Positions 37,801 through 46,454 of a stretch of DNA of 64,000 nucleotides are shown here, one piece after another (the stretch's first letter is position 1; the number at the start of each line of letters is the position of its first letter). The position numbers were made by a program, and so were the translations under genes. Under the pieces are notes generated by a model that saw nothing but the letters and a program-made list of their open reading frames with translations, was not told the origin of the DNA and searched no databases. Origin of the DNA: Lineus longissimus (lineage: Eukaryota; Nemertea; Pilidiophora; Heteronemertea; Lineidae); the NCBI RefSeq assembly GCF_910592395.1, contig NC_088308.1:16507501-16571500 (forward strand), in the 5' to 3' direction.

Positions 37801-40800
37801 TAGCGGGGGGGGGTATAGGGGTCGCCACCCCACAAAATCTTCCAACATGACAAATTATTATGGTGGAGGCAAGTAGACGTCCGGGAAATCTTGCGCTAGA
37901 AAGTGGTAATGTCAATTGCGGACCATTTTCGGTCAAGTAAAAGTCAAGACAGTCTACTTACATGTCTCGTGGCCTTGTACATGGATACATCAAACAGTAA
38001 GTCCTTGCTAGCGACGAGGGGCTCGTCACTGAACTGTGTGATAGACAACAGTTGGTCTTTCACCTCCTCTGCTCTGGAACATCAAGAAGAATATAGCGTA
38101 AAATATGAAAAATGGTCAATCACAAAACACGATATACGGGTGCTTAAATGACCGTTTCGTTCACCTATTAGGCGAATTGTCCATTGCCGTACGGCACGAC
38201 AAACTCCGTCCTTTCGTCCCTCAAATGGTCAGACGAGTGTTGATCCCCGTTCAACCGACAAAAAGAGTTTTTACAAAAAATATTACAGCTCCAGGCAAGA
38301 GTGATAAGTATATAATTATGAAATTATGTTCTAATCCTGTTAAAAACCTTCTAAGTATTATTGAAAATGATACGTGTATATACTCAATAGTAATATTCGT
38401 AATGTATTCCATTTTCAATTATTTTTCTACTTATTATTTGGTTCACAATCATTCCACTTGGTCTGCTGCGTCGTCATTTAAGTCTGCCACCAGGGCGCTG
38501 GTAGCAATTCTCCACACTTATCGGGCCTACAGTATATAATTTCTTGGAGATGCGAGAGTTTTGTTTTTTCTTCATTATTATTCGGTACATAAGCCGCCGG
38601 GTGAAATAAAAACCATAGCCTTCAACGCTATTATTGACAGAATGGGCCAATCTCTCAATGAGGGGGATAACCAGCATTTGCCGCGGAGCAAAGTACGCTA
38701 GTACACGTTGCAAGTATCACGAGGCTTGGAGATTGAGATTGAGGAGAAGCCTGTCTGTAGCAACGAATGACCCACACAACCTTACTTTTGGAAGCTATAA
38801 CGACACCAAGCGACACAGATGAGAACAACTCGTCCAATTCTTTTAAACCGCACAAGCGGTGGCACCTGAAATACAATGAAAATCTCAATGAACCTGTTTT
38901 TATTAAAAATTGATAATAATAGTACTGATCACTGCATAAATTATCAGCAGTCAATCACGGCGTCGGTGGGTATTCTAAACACTTTGATTAACCAAAGTTT
39001 ACAGTGTAGGCTACATGTATAATGCACCATGCGTCCACCGTGTCTCATTTTGACGTCTATCGCTGGCCGGAGTGGACACATCGCAATATATTTAATATCA
39101 ACACTAATTCAGAATTATGTCCCACATAATTCACATTAAGTGTTGACATTAAATTGACCAATCAGAACGCAGTTTTTTTAAGAACGTGGGAGCCATGTTG
39201 GCCAAAACGAGGCGGCAATCAAGGTTTTGGTTAAATAAGAGCTCCACGCTCGCAGTGTTTGGTGAGAGAACCAAGCCCTTTTTAGCACCGGTATCAATTC
39301 CTAAAAAAACACAACATTCTCTCGCATTTAACTCAGAAAGAAAGAGGGAACAATTCACTACACTGTAAACAAAGGCCACGATTTCATTACTTACACTCAC
39401 TGTGTTGTTAATGTGTTCTTTTACATGAACGGTTGTCAAAACACAAAGTGTGAGTAAGAAGGAAAAAAACAACAAAGCAGTCAGCTTTATATTTCTCAAT
39501 GAATCAAGAAATTTTAAATCAAGCAGGGCTCTCAAGAATTTTCTATGGCTTTTTATTTTTCAAATTTATTATCACTAAATCAGCCTCTGTGGTTCCTGTT
39601 TCGCCGTTCATATTTCTTTACCAACAAAAGAAAATATTTCCATTAGAATGGCATTTTGTTAAATGGTTAAACTTATCAATGGATTGAACTGACTTAGAAT
39701 ATGTAATATCTCTCAAAAGCCACTTTGAAAACAAATCGTGACAGATCAATAATTCGAGTTTGCCCTAAACTGACATGACCGCTTCTCGTTGATCATTAAC
39801 GGACTGACCGCTCAATATATCGCAGATCCGAATTTAAAGTGCGATTTTAAGCCCTAAAGAAAATGTTTTCGAATATAACTGAGTCCAAATGACCCATATT
39901 TGTCTTGTTGGCCCAAGGCATTTGAAAGAAAGAAATTAGTTTTATAAAAACATTGAATGGTTAGACTTCTCCATTTTGACGCCCAAGTATCGTTAATTGC
40001 CCTTAAAGTTTATGTTCAAATCTTGTTAAACGTTTTATAAAAACCTAACGAGCAAGAAGTAAGAGAGACCATGTTCTCTATTTGAAATAATATTGCAAGA
40101 CTGGTCTATATATTCACTCGATCCGCCGTACGCGATATAGTATTTTGTTTCATACAAATAAAATTGGTCGGATCAGTGCATTTATGAGATACATGTTGTA
40201 TTTCGGCATTGCGTTTTCTTTGTTGACGGCAATAGGCGCGAGTCTGATAAGAATACTTCATCACTGTATACATGTATAGAGATGCCAACACCACAAAATA
40301 CAGCAAATGGAGGGGGCCGGGCCATCCCACTTTTTAATAAATTCATTATTGTATAAAGGTACCCATCTACACATTCTAGGACCCCCTGACGGTGCAGATT
40401 CTATATCACAAGTGGTCATCCTAATTAAACAGCGTCCACTAGCGACACTTCATTATCAATGAATCAGCTATATTGTATTTAAAGCCCTTGTAAGTCAAGA
40501 TGCCATCTACAATATTGGTTGTTAAAGAAGGAGTAGTCTCTCTGAACAGGAATAACGCAAATTGGATAGGCTCTCAGGATATCGTTTGGATTTGGATTTT
40601 TTTAGAGTACACGTACATGGTAAATTACACACCGTCGCATACATGTATATAGCCAACTCGGTAGACCTGCCATCATTTTACCTTCTGTTCGTCTATCGAC
40701 GACCTCGAACGATTGAATAACCTTCGCTTGACTTTCGTTGAAGATGTGACACTCGCATACGATTTCACGCTGGAATCATCCCTGAAGAGAACACCGAAAG

Positions 40801-41056
40801 GCTTTGACCTCTCCCCGAAGTTCTCCGAACCTCTTCGACGACCTGCCCGATGTTCCACGCCTTCTCTGATGGACCGCTCCGATCCGTGCCGGTACCTCAG
40901 CTTGAGGCCAGCTATCTGAGCCCCGAGGTTCTCCGATCCTCTTCTGTTTGGCTGGGAGGATCTTTCATTCGGGCGGGATTTCGCTAGCCCAATTGGTTCC
41001 GAACCTCTCCGGTTTTCCGTTACGTTTTTCAGTCTAGGGAGTGACACTGTAGCCAT
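15411..41056 (-). CDS. CNBD2-like cyclic-nucleotide-binding protein (17 exons)
   Basis: The exons below join without a phase conflict into 730 codons plus stop. Residues 1-125 are a basic, Ser-rich leader with three RRGSE motifs. Residues ~126-214 hold helices resembling CNBD2 proteins. CNBD-1 spans ~215-345 and has an intact phosphate-binding cassette: FGELAL with Glu295 and the conserved Arg304 in RQATV. A second CNBD begins at ~350 (QVLVRDSNYSDWIYIVKSG), is interrupted by a charged insert (~395-600) and resumes with VLERGQYFGVGQMVF. Its cassette lacks both the Glu and the Arg, so it probably does not bind cNMP. The family is animal CNBD2-like; human CNBD2 is linked to cAMP binding and sperm motility, and this role is not shown here. 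Other large CNBD families (PKA-R, EPAC, CNG/HCN) are excluded by the absence of kinase-docking, GEF or membrane segments. Confidence 0.85.
16177..16311 (-). CDS. CNBD gene exon 16 (second CNBD end)
   Basis: Exactly 45 codons between tttttcag| and GAGGGG-type donor AGAGGG|GTGAGT. Encodes GVGQMVFREQTSLSIVSNG and AECIMISKKFF. The cassette position reads FGVGQ instead of FGE and has no Arg, so ligand binding is doubtful. Confidence 0.88.
17508..17572. repeat. Short hairpin
   Basis: TGTTGACTGTGCTTTAAG pairs with CTTAAAGCACAGTCAACAG across a ~25-bp loop. Confidence 0.7.
17860..18194. mobile_element. TTAA-flanked MITE
   Basis: Termini AGGGAACTGAAACC and AGGGAACTGGAACC, flanked by TTAA (17856-17859, 18195-18198). 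335 bp in intron 15. TTAA duplication fits piggyBac or Kolobok families. Confidence 0.7.
18420..18646. repeat. Foldback in intron 15
   Basis: 18417-18475 and 18588-18648 are inverted copies containing GCTGGCCACCACCAGGAGAT. Confidence 0.7.
18989..19188 (-). CDS. CNBD gene exon 15
   Basis: The acceptor gatttaggaag| (19188) restores phase with exon 14. An alternative AG three bases upstream (gatttag|, exon from 19192) reads in the same local frame but not with exon 14's best donor. Donor TATTTT|GTGAGT. Encodes VVLSENLQALEAKVKKGDD, and PTFIVVQVLERGQYF, where the second CNBD resumes. Confidence 0.82.
19400..19472 (-). pseudogene. tRNA-Thr(UGU)-like pseudogene
   Basis: 73 bp close to animal tRNA-Thr: GCTCAGGGGTTAGTG (A box), anticodon loop CTTGTAA (UGU) with stem CTGAT/ACCAG, and GGGCCGCGAGTTTAAAA in place of a good B box. 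The acceptor, D and anticodon stems have single mismatches and the T stem is badly paired, so it is probably inactive or SINE-derived. In intron 14. Confidence 0.6.
19882..19954 (-). CDS. CNBD gene exon 14
   Basis: Acceptor tcttcag|, donor AGTA|GTAAGT. Phase 0 in, 1 out. Encodes KRKKPVSKWKKERKKM, a strongly basic stretch that could be a nuclear signal or a polyanion-binding patch. Confidence 0.8.
21327..21475. repeat. Foldback next to the exon 13 donor
   Basis: Inverted arms with CTTGGTTGAGTTACCAAGAC and AGGGTGGAGCT. It ends about 10 bp from the exon 13 donor on the intronic side. Confidence 0.7.
21484..21738 (-). CDS. CNBD gene exon 13 (acidic insert)
   Basis: 85 codons between cctttag| and ACCAAG|GTTTGT. 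It has a basic, coiled-coil-like first half (DYDTIIEQRVQQFRELRHQR) and a Glu/Asp/Pro-rich second half (QEPEPDPDKSPD, SEEDE). This is the largest part of the insert splitting the second CNBD. Confidence 0.85.
22201..22295 (-). CDS. CNBD gene exon 12 (charged insert)
   Basis: Acceptor tgttttag|, donor CAAATG|GTAAGA. Phase 1 in, 0 out. Lys-rich: DTEKKKQLPKKSPDRLP. Confidence 0.85.
22616..22694 (-). CDS. CNBD gene exon 11
   Basis: Acceptor cttggcag|, donor GACGACG|GTAGGC. Phase 0 in, 1 out. Encodes GSLSVMKKLKQVRPNLHERV, where the second CNBD breaks off into the charged insert. Confidence 0.85.
23319..23379 (-). CDS. CNBD gene exon 10 (second CNBD, first strands)
   Basis: A 61-bp microexon, acceptor tcttccag|, donor AAATCA|GTGAGT. 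Phase 2 in, 0 out. Encodes RGQVLVRDSNYSDWIYIVKS. Confidence 0.9.
23415..24547 (+). mobile_element. Repeat A, copy 2 (intact reference copy)
   Basis: 1.13 kb in intron 9. It begins with the AATGGCC/GGCCATT palindrome, has three monomers and then the ACG microsatellite (~24440-24497), and ends with the AGCTCACCTC-TGCTAA-GAGGTGAGCT hairpin. AATGAA appears on both flanks (ends ~23414 and starts 24548), a possible 6-bp target duplication. Confidence 0.82.
24841..24989 (-). CDS. CNBD gene exon 9 (end of CNBD-1, linker)
   Basis: Acceptor ctttgtag|, donor TTCAA|GTAGGA. Phase 0 in, 2 out. Encodes DFEDIFMDGG, then HLKFLKNISFMKNWPLERLS and CLFHYF, the C-helix of CNBD-1 and the lead into the second CNBD. 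Its own donor GTAGGA resembles the array donors. Confidence 0.88.
25108..25262. repeat. Foldback pair in intron 8
   Basis: 25108-25163 and 25207-25262 are inverted copies containing AGAACTCCTTC and CTTGAAATYCT. Possible reading frames across it show no known domain. Confidence 0.6.
25290..27313 (-). repeat. Tandem array of exon 8 tails (~70-bp units, 209-bp trimers)
   Basis: About 27 head-to-tail units fill much of intron 8. On the minus strand each unit reads as the 3' two thirds of exon 8 (RQA-VI-K-V-(E/D)L-CISVE in the best copies) plus ~13 bp of the intron start. From ~26430 to 27310 the array is a regular 209-bp higher-order repeat of three unit types. Two types keep a GTAGGTGA donor; one has GAGGAAAAG instead, so its donor is lost. 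No unit includes the exon's acceptor or its first ~27 bp. The distal part (25290-25800) is degenerate and interrupted at ~25572-25690. Confidence 0.88.
25572..25690. repeat. Small insertion inside the exon-tail array
   Basis: Starts ttttagaatagaaatcga and ends tcaattcctcaag. These end texts are shared with the foldback at 21327-21475, so both belong to one small family. Confidence 0.5.
27314..27397 (-). CDS. CNBD gene exon 8 (phosphate-binding cassette)
   Basis: Exactly 28 codons between ttcctgcag| and GTTGAG|GTAGGT. It encodes ELALVTRS, IRQATVI and then VELLCISVE, joined to FG from exon 7. Glu295 and Arg304 are the two residues expected to grip the cyclic phosphate. The last ~57 bp plus the donor are the parent of the tandem array that follows directly downstream. 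Confidence 0.92.
27891..28120. mobile_element. Family E MITE, copy 1
   Basis: Begins TACACTTTTAGAAATG and shares GGTTGTTGAGC, CCAACAC, GCACCCC and GAGGTTTTC in order with the copy at 41853-42082. The right end is diverged. Confidence 0.5.
28395..28471 (-). CDS. CNBD gene exon 7 (up to FG of the cassette)
   Basis: Acceptor ttactag|, donor TTCGGG|GTAAGT. Phase 1 in, 0 out. Encodes VTVYDKEAQVARTICFLHRG and MEFG; the final Phe-Gly opens the phosphate-binding cassette finished by exon 8. Confidence 0.9.
28928..29275. repeat. Foldback pair with adjoining tRNA-like sequence
   Basis: 28928-28966 and 29176-29213 are inverted copies sharing CACTAGTGGGAGGCTTTTTC. Immediately right, 29210-29275 on the minus strand has an A-box-like GCGCAGTGGCACAACGG, suggesting a tRNA-derived SINE piece. 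Confidence 0.5.
29343..29416 (-). CDS. CNBD gene exon 6 (CNBD-1 strands)
   Basis: Acceptor gttacag|, donor GGAACAG|GTACGT. Phase 2 in, 1 out. Encodes KRAIVRQGHPPVAFYFILSG, the classical QGxxxxxFYFIxSG core of a CNBD. Confidence 0.9.
29856..30373 (+). repeat. Two-copy 261-bp tandem duplication
   Basis: Bases ~29856-30116 and ~30117-30373 are near-identical head-to-tail copies beginning acatttcccaccatgtg. The reading frames within do not continue across both copies, so no gene is claimed. Confidence 0.8.
30403..30929. repeat. Palindrome-rich inverted-repeat element
   Basis: The ends are ATTTGGCAAGCC and GGCTTGCCAAAT. Internally the text GGCAAGCC/GGCTTGCC recurs at least six times in both orientations within 30400-30550. 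It directly precedes repeat A copy 3 in intron 5. Confidence 0.6.
31700..31716. repeat. Short ATG microsatellite
   Basis: About six ATG/GAT units inside the nested element. Confidence 0.6.
32047..32774. mobile_element. hAT-like MITE with subterminal TTGTTG repeats
   Basis: The ends match for ~38 bp (GTGTACACTAGTAAAATATT then AGCAACATTTTTACAACA on both strands). Many subterminal TTGTTGYAA / TTGTTGTAAAA motifs cluster at both ends. It is nested inside the 31431-34214 element, giving three levels of insertion. The 8-bp duplication expected for hAT could not be confirmed. Confidence 0.65.
35061..36294. mobile_element. Repeat B, full copy
   Basis: Terminal inverted repeats AGGTAAAATGGGGTAA and AGGTAAAATTGGGTAA flanked by TA (35059-35060 and 36295-36296). 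Length 1234 bp, in intron 5. It contains repeated GTAGCCCC/GGGTAATT motifs and no transposase frame. TA duplication suggests a Tc1/mariner-related non-autonomous element. Confidence 0.65.
36520..36608 (-). CDS. CNBD gene exon 5, ends at a GC donor
   Basis: Acceptor ctttcag|. Encodes LQIALRNINAFAEYPKKIQK and on to VGWCE, the typical entry to CNBD-1. The only donor that keeps phase is GAAAG|GCAAGT, a GC-AG intron with otherwise perfect consensus. Phase 2 out; the next exon supplies the C of AGC (Ser). Confidence 0.85.
36787..37329. mobile_element. PIF/Harbinger-like MITE with long TIRs
   Basis: A 543-bp element in intron 4. Arms of about 120 bp start CTATAGTCC / CTACAGTCC and both contain GAACTACTGGTCGGATT... 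It is flanked by TTA on each side (36784-36786, 37330-37332), the TWA target duplication of PIF/Harbinger elements. No transposase. Confidence 0.7.
37391..37465 (-). CDS. CNBD gene exon 4
   Basis: Exactly 25 codons between gttttag| and AAATAT|GTGAGT. Encodes ERVSQEAKRILQLNPEHRTE, the family's pre-CNBD helix. Confidence 0.85.
37962..38073 (-). CDS. CNBD gene exon 3
   Basis: Acceptor gttccag|, donor AGACAT|GTAAGT. Phase 2 in, 0 out. Includes SDEPLVASKDLLFDVSMYKA. Confidence 0.8.
38786..38865 (-). CDS. CNBD gene exon 2
   Basis: Acceptor tatttcag|, donor CCAAAA|GTAAGG. Phase 0 in, 2 out. Encodes FKRIGRVVLICVAWCRYSFQ, a helix with aromatic and basic residues seen before CNBD-1 in CNBD2-like proteins. 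Both alternative N-termini can join here in frame. Confidence 0.8.
39088..39155. repeat. Short AT-rich hairpin
   Basis: TTAATATCAACACT...ATTATGT pairs with ACATAATTC...AGTGTTGACATTAA. In the long intron after exon 1a. Confidence 0.5.
40682..41056 (-). CDS. CNBD gene exon 1a (alternative first coding exon)
   Basis: 125 codons from an ATG in good Kozak context (GCAAAAATGG) to CAGAAG|GTAAAA, phase 0. The peptide is Arg/Ser-rich with RRGSE at three places and RSRSSIDE near the end, all basophilic-kinase (PKA/PKG-type) consensus sites. An upstream in-frame ATG (41077) would add seven residues. No convincing acceptor precedes it, so it looks like a first exon rather than an internal one. Confidence 0.75.
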
Positions 41057-41852
41057 TTTTGCAAAATAAAAGTACATTCGTTTCCTTTTCAGTACAAGAG
41101 TTCATCCGTTATTCACCACACCACAGGCTCCGACGATTCGTTGATCTTTTGGTCAATATAATCCAGTGAAGAAATTTGAACAAGTTTCGTGAAGACAAGT
41201 TCTTACTTATCCATAGAAGAATCACCGTTATAAGAATCGCCGTACGAATTTGAATCTGGTTGTTTATAACACTGAACGATCACTCAAAGGATTTCCACAG
41301 CGGAAAATAATGCAATAGCCATTCCTTATCGTTTGTACATGTATCTCTGGCTGTATTCCGGATTGTTCAAAGAAATGTATTTGACAAAACGCGAGCCTCA
41401 ACCTTCCGCTAACTGCAAGTTGCCATCTGACCAGCAGGCTAATCTTTGGCGTTCAGTCCGCAACGGTGAAAAGATCAGGTGAAGTCAATCTTGACGGCAA
41501 GCCAATTTTTTGGCATCCGAATAGCGGGCATGATTTTGTGAAAATCCCAAGCCTTCTGCTGTCTTGAAACAGAAGATCAAGATATCCCGAAATCGTTGTA
41601 AAGACTCTAAAGAATACGTTTCAGCTTGACCTGATGACTGAAATCAGTTGCATGAGAGGTGGTCCAGAGATCGTCTTCGTGACTTGCTGTGTCAATATTG
41701 TCTTACACAGAATGTGCATTAATATGATTATGAGTGCGATGTCTCCTGTCACTGAGAGATGAAAGCGTTATTAATTATTTGAGACCTTTTGTGTCTGAAT
41801 ACGCAACATTGTGGGTCAAATTGTCCTACTGGCCACAAGGCAGAGAACACTA

Positions 41853-42082
41853 CACTCTTAGAAATAAAGGTTGTTGAGCTTTATTTTGAAAAACCCTTAA
41901 GGTTAAAGGATTTTCAGCCAACACGAATATGCACCCCAATGAGGTTTTCAAGCGTCGTGTTTTCAGAATCTCACAAACTGTAGGAGATTTGTCATTTTAC
42001 AGAAAGAACTCTACGGGGATTGTGTTGGCCGAAAAACATTTAAAAGCTTTTTGAAAAGCTCAAAAATCTTCACTTCTAAGTG
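41853..42082. mobile_element. Family E MITE, copy 2
   Basis: TIRs CACTCTTAGAA / CACTTAGAA flanked by TA (41851-41852, 42083-42084). 230 bp. The end text resembles that of the 10-kb element at 2395. Confidence 0.6.
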
Positions 42083-43322
42083 TATATACAATATGATCTT
42101 CTCTTCAAAACCAGCGACTTTCATCGGACTCTAACTTCGCAAAACCCCGGCCTGTGCCTCTGGATTTAAGGCTAGGAGCGCTATATGCCTCTGACATTTT
42201 GTTGGTGTCAGTGGTATTGTGTTGCCTATGTCTCAGATGACAAATGACGTTAAAATATTCTGATATTTCTATTTCTAAAGGATTTTACAGACCTCTTCGA
42301 CACGATCTAGCATACTACCTCGGTGTGCTCCCCGCCAGCATAACGAACACGGAAAACTAACTTGAAGAACCTTGTAGCAAACGTGGGCTGATCCGGGCAA
42401 TACTATCACCGAAATATTTCCGGCAATTTAGAATCCCTCCATAGTCTTCGCAGTCCTGTGAGAAACGAATGAAATATCCAGAAGCGTGTGATCCTCAAAT
42501 CGCTTAGATCGTTTCGAAGCTCCGATTACAGTTCTGCTTCTTCCATGCTTGCATGTACATGTCAGAAGCACTCGCAAACAGAAAATTAACCGCCAACAAG
42601 ATCAAATGAAACTATCATGAACAACTTTACAAAATATACGTCACTAAACTAATAGACAGTTAATAAATATTATGTTGATTCTTCACTATACACTAAAACT
42701 AGCAAACATTGGCTTACACTACAAACGCTTTGTAACCTACTTATTTGTAGGCCTATGCTAACGTTATATCATGCTCTGTAAGCCTATTAGCATTCTGTTT
42801 GGATGCCCTTACATGTAGAAATCTACTTCTGAATGTCCTCTACGGGGCCTGATTGTTGAGTTCGGCCAATTTGATATTTGGAGTGGGATCTCTAAAACCC
42901 CTCCTTTCTGATCAAAGGAACCGAAATAAGCTATGTTTCCTAAGAATGGGTAAACGATGACTCCTTTGACACCTCTTTGCTATAATGAGGTGACGAATTC
43001 TGAACATTCTGTTCAATTTATCACAATATGCTTGATTGCACTCCAAATTTATCACAGTATGCTTGATTGCACTCCAATTTAACAGAATACGCTTGTTTGC
43101 GAAGACAATCACGATATTGCTCGTGCAGGTGTTTTCTGCATGAAAATGTGTGTTTTTAAGCACACACCCCCCCCCATTTTTAAGCAAGCAAATAATTTTT
43201 GTCTTGCTATGAGAGTTCCTCTGGGCTATCTAAGCTAAATGTTTGGTGATAGGTCGCACCGCCAAATACAAAATGTTAGTGTCACTCGTGACAACATTTT
43301 GGAGGCAAAGTAATACATGACT

Positions 43323-43555
43323 TTGGCAATAACAATCAACATTACCCCCAAGCTCGCCCTCAGGTGGAAGCTAAATGAAATGTACATCATTGGTATAGGG
43401 ACTAATGGCCCCCATGTCCTGGACGCAAGGCCACATCAGCAAAGGAGCACGTTTACAGGCTTATGGCATAATTCTATCATACCAACCAGTGTTTCATTTC
43501 ATTCTCCTTCCAAAATGGGTGCGAGCTTGTGGGTAATGTTGATTGTTATGGTCAA
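43323..43555. repeat. Foldback element
   Basis: Arms contain ATAACAATCAACATTACCC on both strands and ATGAAATG inside. 43323-43380 pairs with 43495-43555. Confidence 0.65.
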
Positions 43556-44462
43556 ATCCGAGTATTACTCTTATTATGATGAATCAGGTGATTATATCAC
43601 AATTATAAAGTATCCACAAAAACAGTTGCAAAGTTACATGATATACTGACTTTAATCTCGTAAAAACCCAAATAGGGACATGTCAATTCATATCAGAAGG
43701 CGTAGGCCGTACGTAATTACTGGTTGTCCAGGAAAATAGAAATGCAGTTATACACAATATCATAGTGCAGTTATTATGCATACGAATTTGCTGAAACTTG
43801 GCAATCGGTTGTATTTTCATATCCAGCTAAACAACGGCAATGTTTAACTTTATATCTACTGCATATTTACGCAATGGAAAAATTTCAAATTCAATTGCGA
43901 ATTTAATTTTTTTGTAAACGACTTAGGCCTTTTATCTAGCCACGTTACAGATCTGCAATTCATTTTACATTTAGCCGAAGGACCACGGGAAATATCAAGG
44001 TACAAGTAGATGGATACACCGATAAGGACCAGAACATTAAGCCGACGTGACTTCATTAAACCAACGAGACTTCATTTGTCAGATCTTTTGCTTTCCACAA
44101 GTAAGAAAAACATATTCAACGCCGAATTCGTAGTATGTTCAAATACCGACTCGCAGAACAGTTTTCTTTTCAAAGCTAATATTGACATTTATACGGCAGT
44201 TCACCTCAAATGTTCATGTTTTTTTTCTGTGCGGAAGGTAAAGCATAAGAAAGGCCTTGTAAGTAAGGCTCATCAAGTCTTATCAAGTCCCGGTCAGGTT
44301 TTATACAAAGAATGAGCACACTTTTCGGGGAAGATAATTTACAATTGGGAGTATCTGATAAAAGGCGATCTAAGGAATCTCCATGAATGGAAGTTGTCAA
44401 AAAATATTACGTTGCTACGTATCCTGAAGTAATAATTCTGAATGCTGACATTAGATTCTTAC

Positions 44463-44534
44463 CTTTGGTTTAATCCTTCCTCGGACTCTCCACCTCGCCA
44501 GTGAGCCAAGGTTACGGAGTGACAGAACATTTGC
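44463..44534 (-). CDS. CNBD gene alternative N-terminus exon 1d
   Basis: 24 codons between tgttgtag| and CCAAAG|GTAAGA, phase 0 both sides. Encodes ANVLSLRNLGSLARWRVRGR and IKPK. Joins exon 2 in frame, bypassing exon 1a. A separate short gene is the alternative, but no other downstream partner exon was found. Confidence 0.65.
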
Positions 44535-46331
44535 CTACAACATAAATGAGAAGAAACTCTTTCAAAAGTGTTGAAAGTGAAGGCAGAAACCAAAGAGCAC
44601 GTTTACTGCCAGAAATCATAGTACATGTACAGTGTAATTCCTGGAGGAAGTCAAAGACATGTTCTGCAAATATCCTACATTGTAGTTTCTTGTAATCATC
44701 TTTCCTTTTTCATACATTACCAATTGTTTAAAAAACTACACTGAAAAGAAGCAAGCAAATTGTGAAGAAAATAACACTGGTTTCCCAACTGCCGACTCAA
44801 ATCGAGGAATTTTCCATCGATAAAATGGAAGTTGATATGATTGGAATTCTTATACTACTGTGGGGCCGGTGTTTTTTTTCTTCTTCATGATCATGATTTG
44901 GGGAATGCAACTTCAATCACGCTATCCATAAATGCAATCCAGTTCGCGCGCAGCATGCCTACCACTTTTGTCATCCATCTCTTATTAATGCTGGGCAACC
45001 TTTGTATTGTTTGCTTTAACCAGGTCAAGCATGAACATTTCACCACATCTCAAGCAGAATCTCTCTCATCCGAGTCTGCATTTCAATGGGATCGCATCAA
45101 AAATGAAAGTTTCATTACTTTTCACCTGAATTCAAACCTGGTGGTTTTATGACACAGACAAGATAGAATGTCAACATTTCTCCATAATTGGATTACGGTC
45201 TTTCACCGCTCTCAGTGATAACGGATAAAAGGATTAATGAATTATGATACGATGAAGATGTTATAGGCCTATATTAAACTTTAATCTCGTGAAACATTTA
45301 AATATGACGTGTATGAATCGTCCCTCGGGAAGGATGTGTGTAATACTGTCTTGCGATTTACAAGAGTGTGCAATTGACATTCTCCATGTTGGTGGGGAAT
45401 TCCGGCCAATATTTCTATTTGAAAATGAAAATCAATCGTTGAAACAACGTGGAGCACAATGGACATAACTCGTTTTTATGATTGTGACCAACTTCAATAT
45501 GTATAAACATCACTTATTTTTCTCTACCAATGACGGAGAAAATTCCGTTCGAAGACCGCACATTTTTGTATCAATAAGCTGATCTCCAATCGCCATATTG
45601 TGTGGGGATTTGCTGGACCGTGCCGTGCTTGACCGCGGGCAAGGTGGTTTTTCAGTGATCAGATATCACTGACAACGCTGTGAAGTTGATACTGTCACAC
45701 CTGGGCAAAACAACGTAACATGTGAAAAGCTTGTAACGGAAGACCTACGGGTGTTTTCTAGCACATGCAATGTAAAATGTAAGCACAACAAGGCGGCATC
45801 GCAGCAGAGGTGAAAAGCCAAGCATGGTACAAGAACTTACAGACATGTCGTAGCGGTCAACAATCCGAGCCAAAGCTAACAAATTTTGCTAGAAGCAAGG
45901 GTTTTCGTGCAGAAGCAACTTTTTATGAAATGCACATTTACGTCATCGGCGCTAAGCCTCCTTTGAAGCTTGTTGCTTTTCCTTTCTTTAAGCCTTGGAC
46001 TCGGCATTGGTGAGTCGAATACTTCATCTTCGGAGGCCTCGTTAATCTGTAACATTGTGTCATGATCAGAGCTTTTTAGTTTTAACTACATGCATTTACG
46101 CTTAGAAAAAAGAGGAATTTTCCTCTAACCCGACACTAAAGCAAACCAAAGCTGCTCTCGGTGTTTGTATTGCTTACAGGTTAGACGTTACTTCTCATAT
46201 TCAACTTGAGTATCAGCATCAACTATTTGTTAAGTGATCTTCGTATACTGATCTACACTTCAGTAGTTGTCTGACGGACTGGGCCTCCTGACAGAAATCA
46301 GTATACGGCGCGGTATGGCAATACTGCTGAC

Positions 46332-46454
46332 CTTTTCTAGACTTCGTCTCTTCTGGCGCCTGGCAATGGCTTGGAAGCTTGGCCTCTTAGATGCGGACGG
46401 GACGATCACACCACTCTCCATCGGATTCTCGAAGTAGTTGGGCATCTCCGGGAT
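46332..46454 (-). CDS. CNBD gene alternative N-terminus exon 1c
   Basis: 41 codons, acceptor atgttcag|, donor GAAAAG|GTCAGC. Encodes IPEMPNYFENPMESGVIVP then KRPSFQAIARRQKRRSLEK. RRSL is a strong PKA-type site. Confidence 0.7.

Noticed and set aside
39149-39535. 128-codon minus-strand frame with a hydrophobic N-terminus
   Set aside because: No family recognised; it spans a repeat-like junction and has no splice sites in phase with the surrounding CNBD exons.
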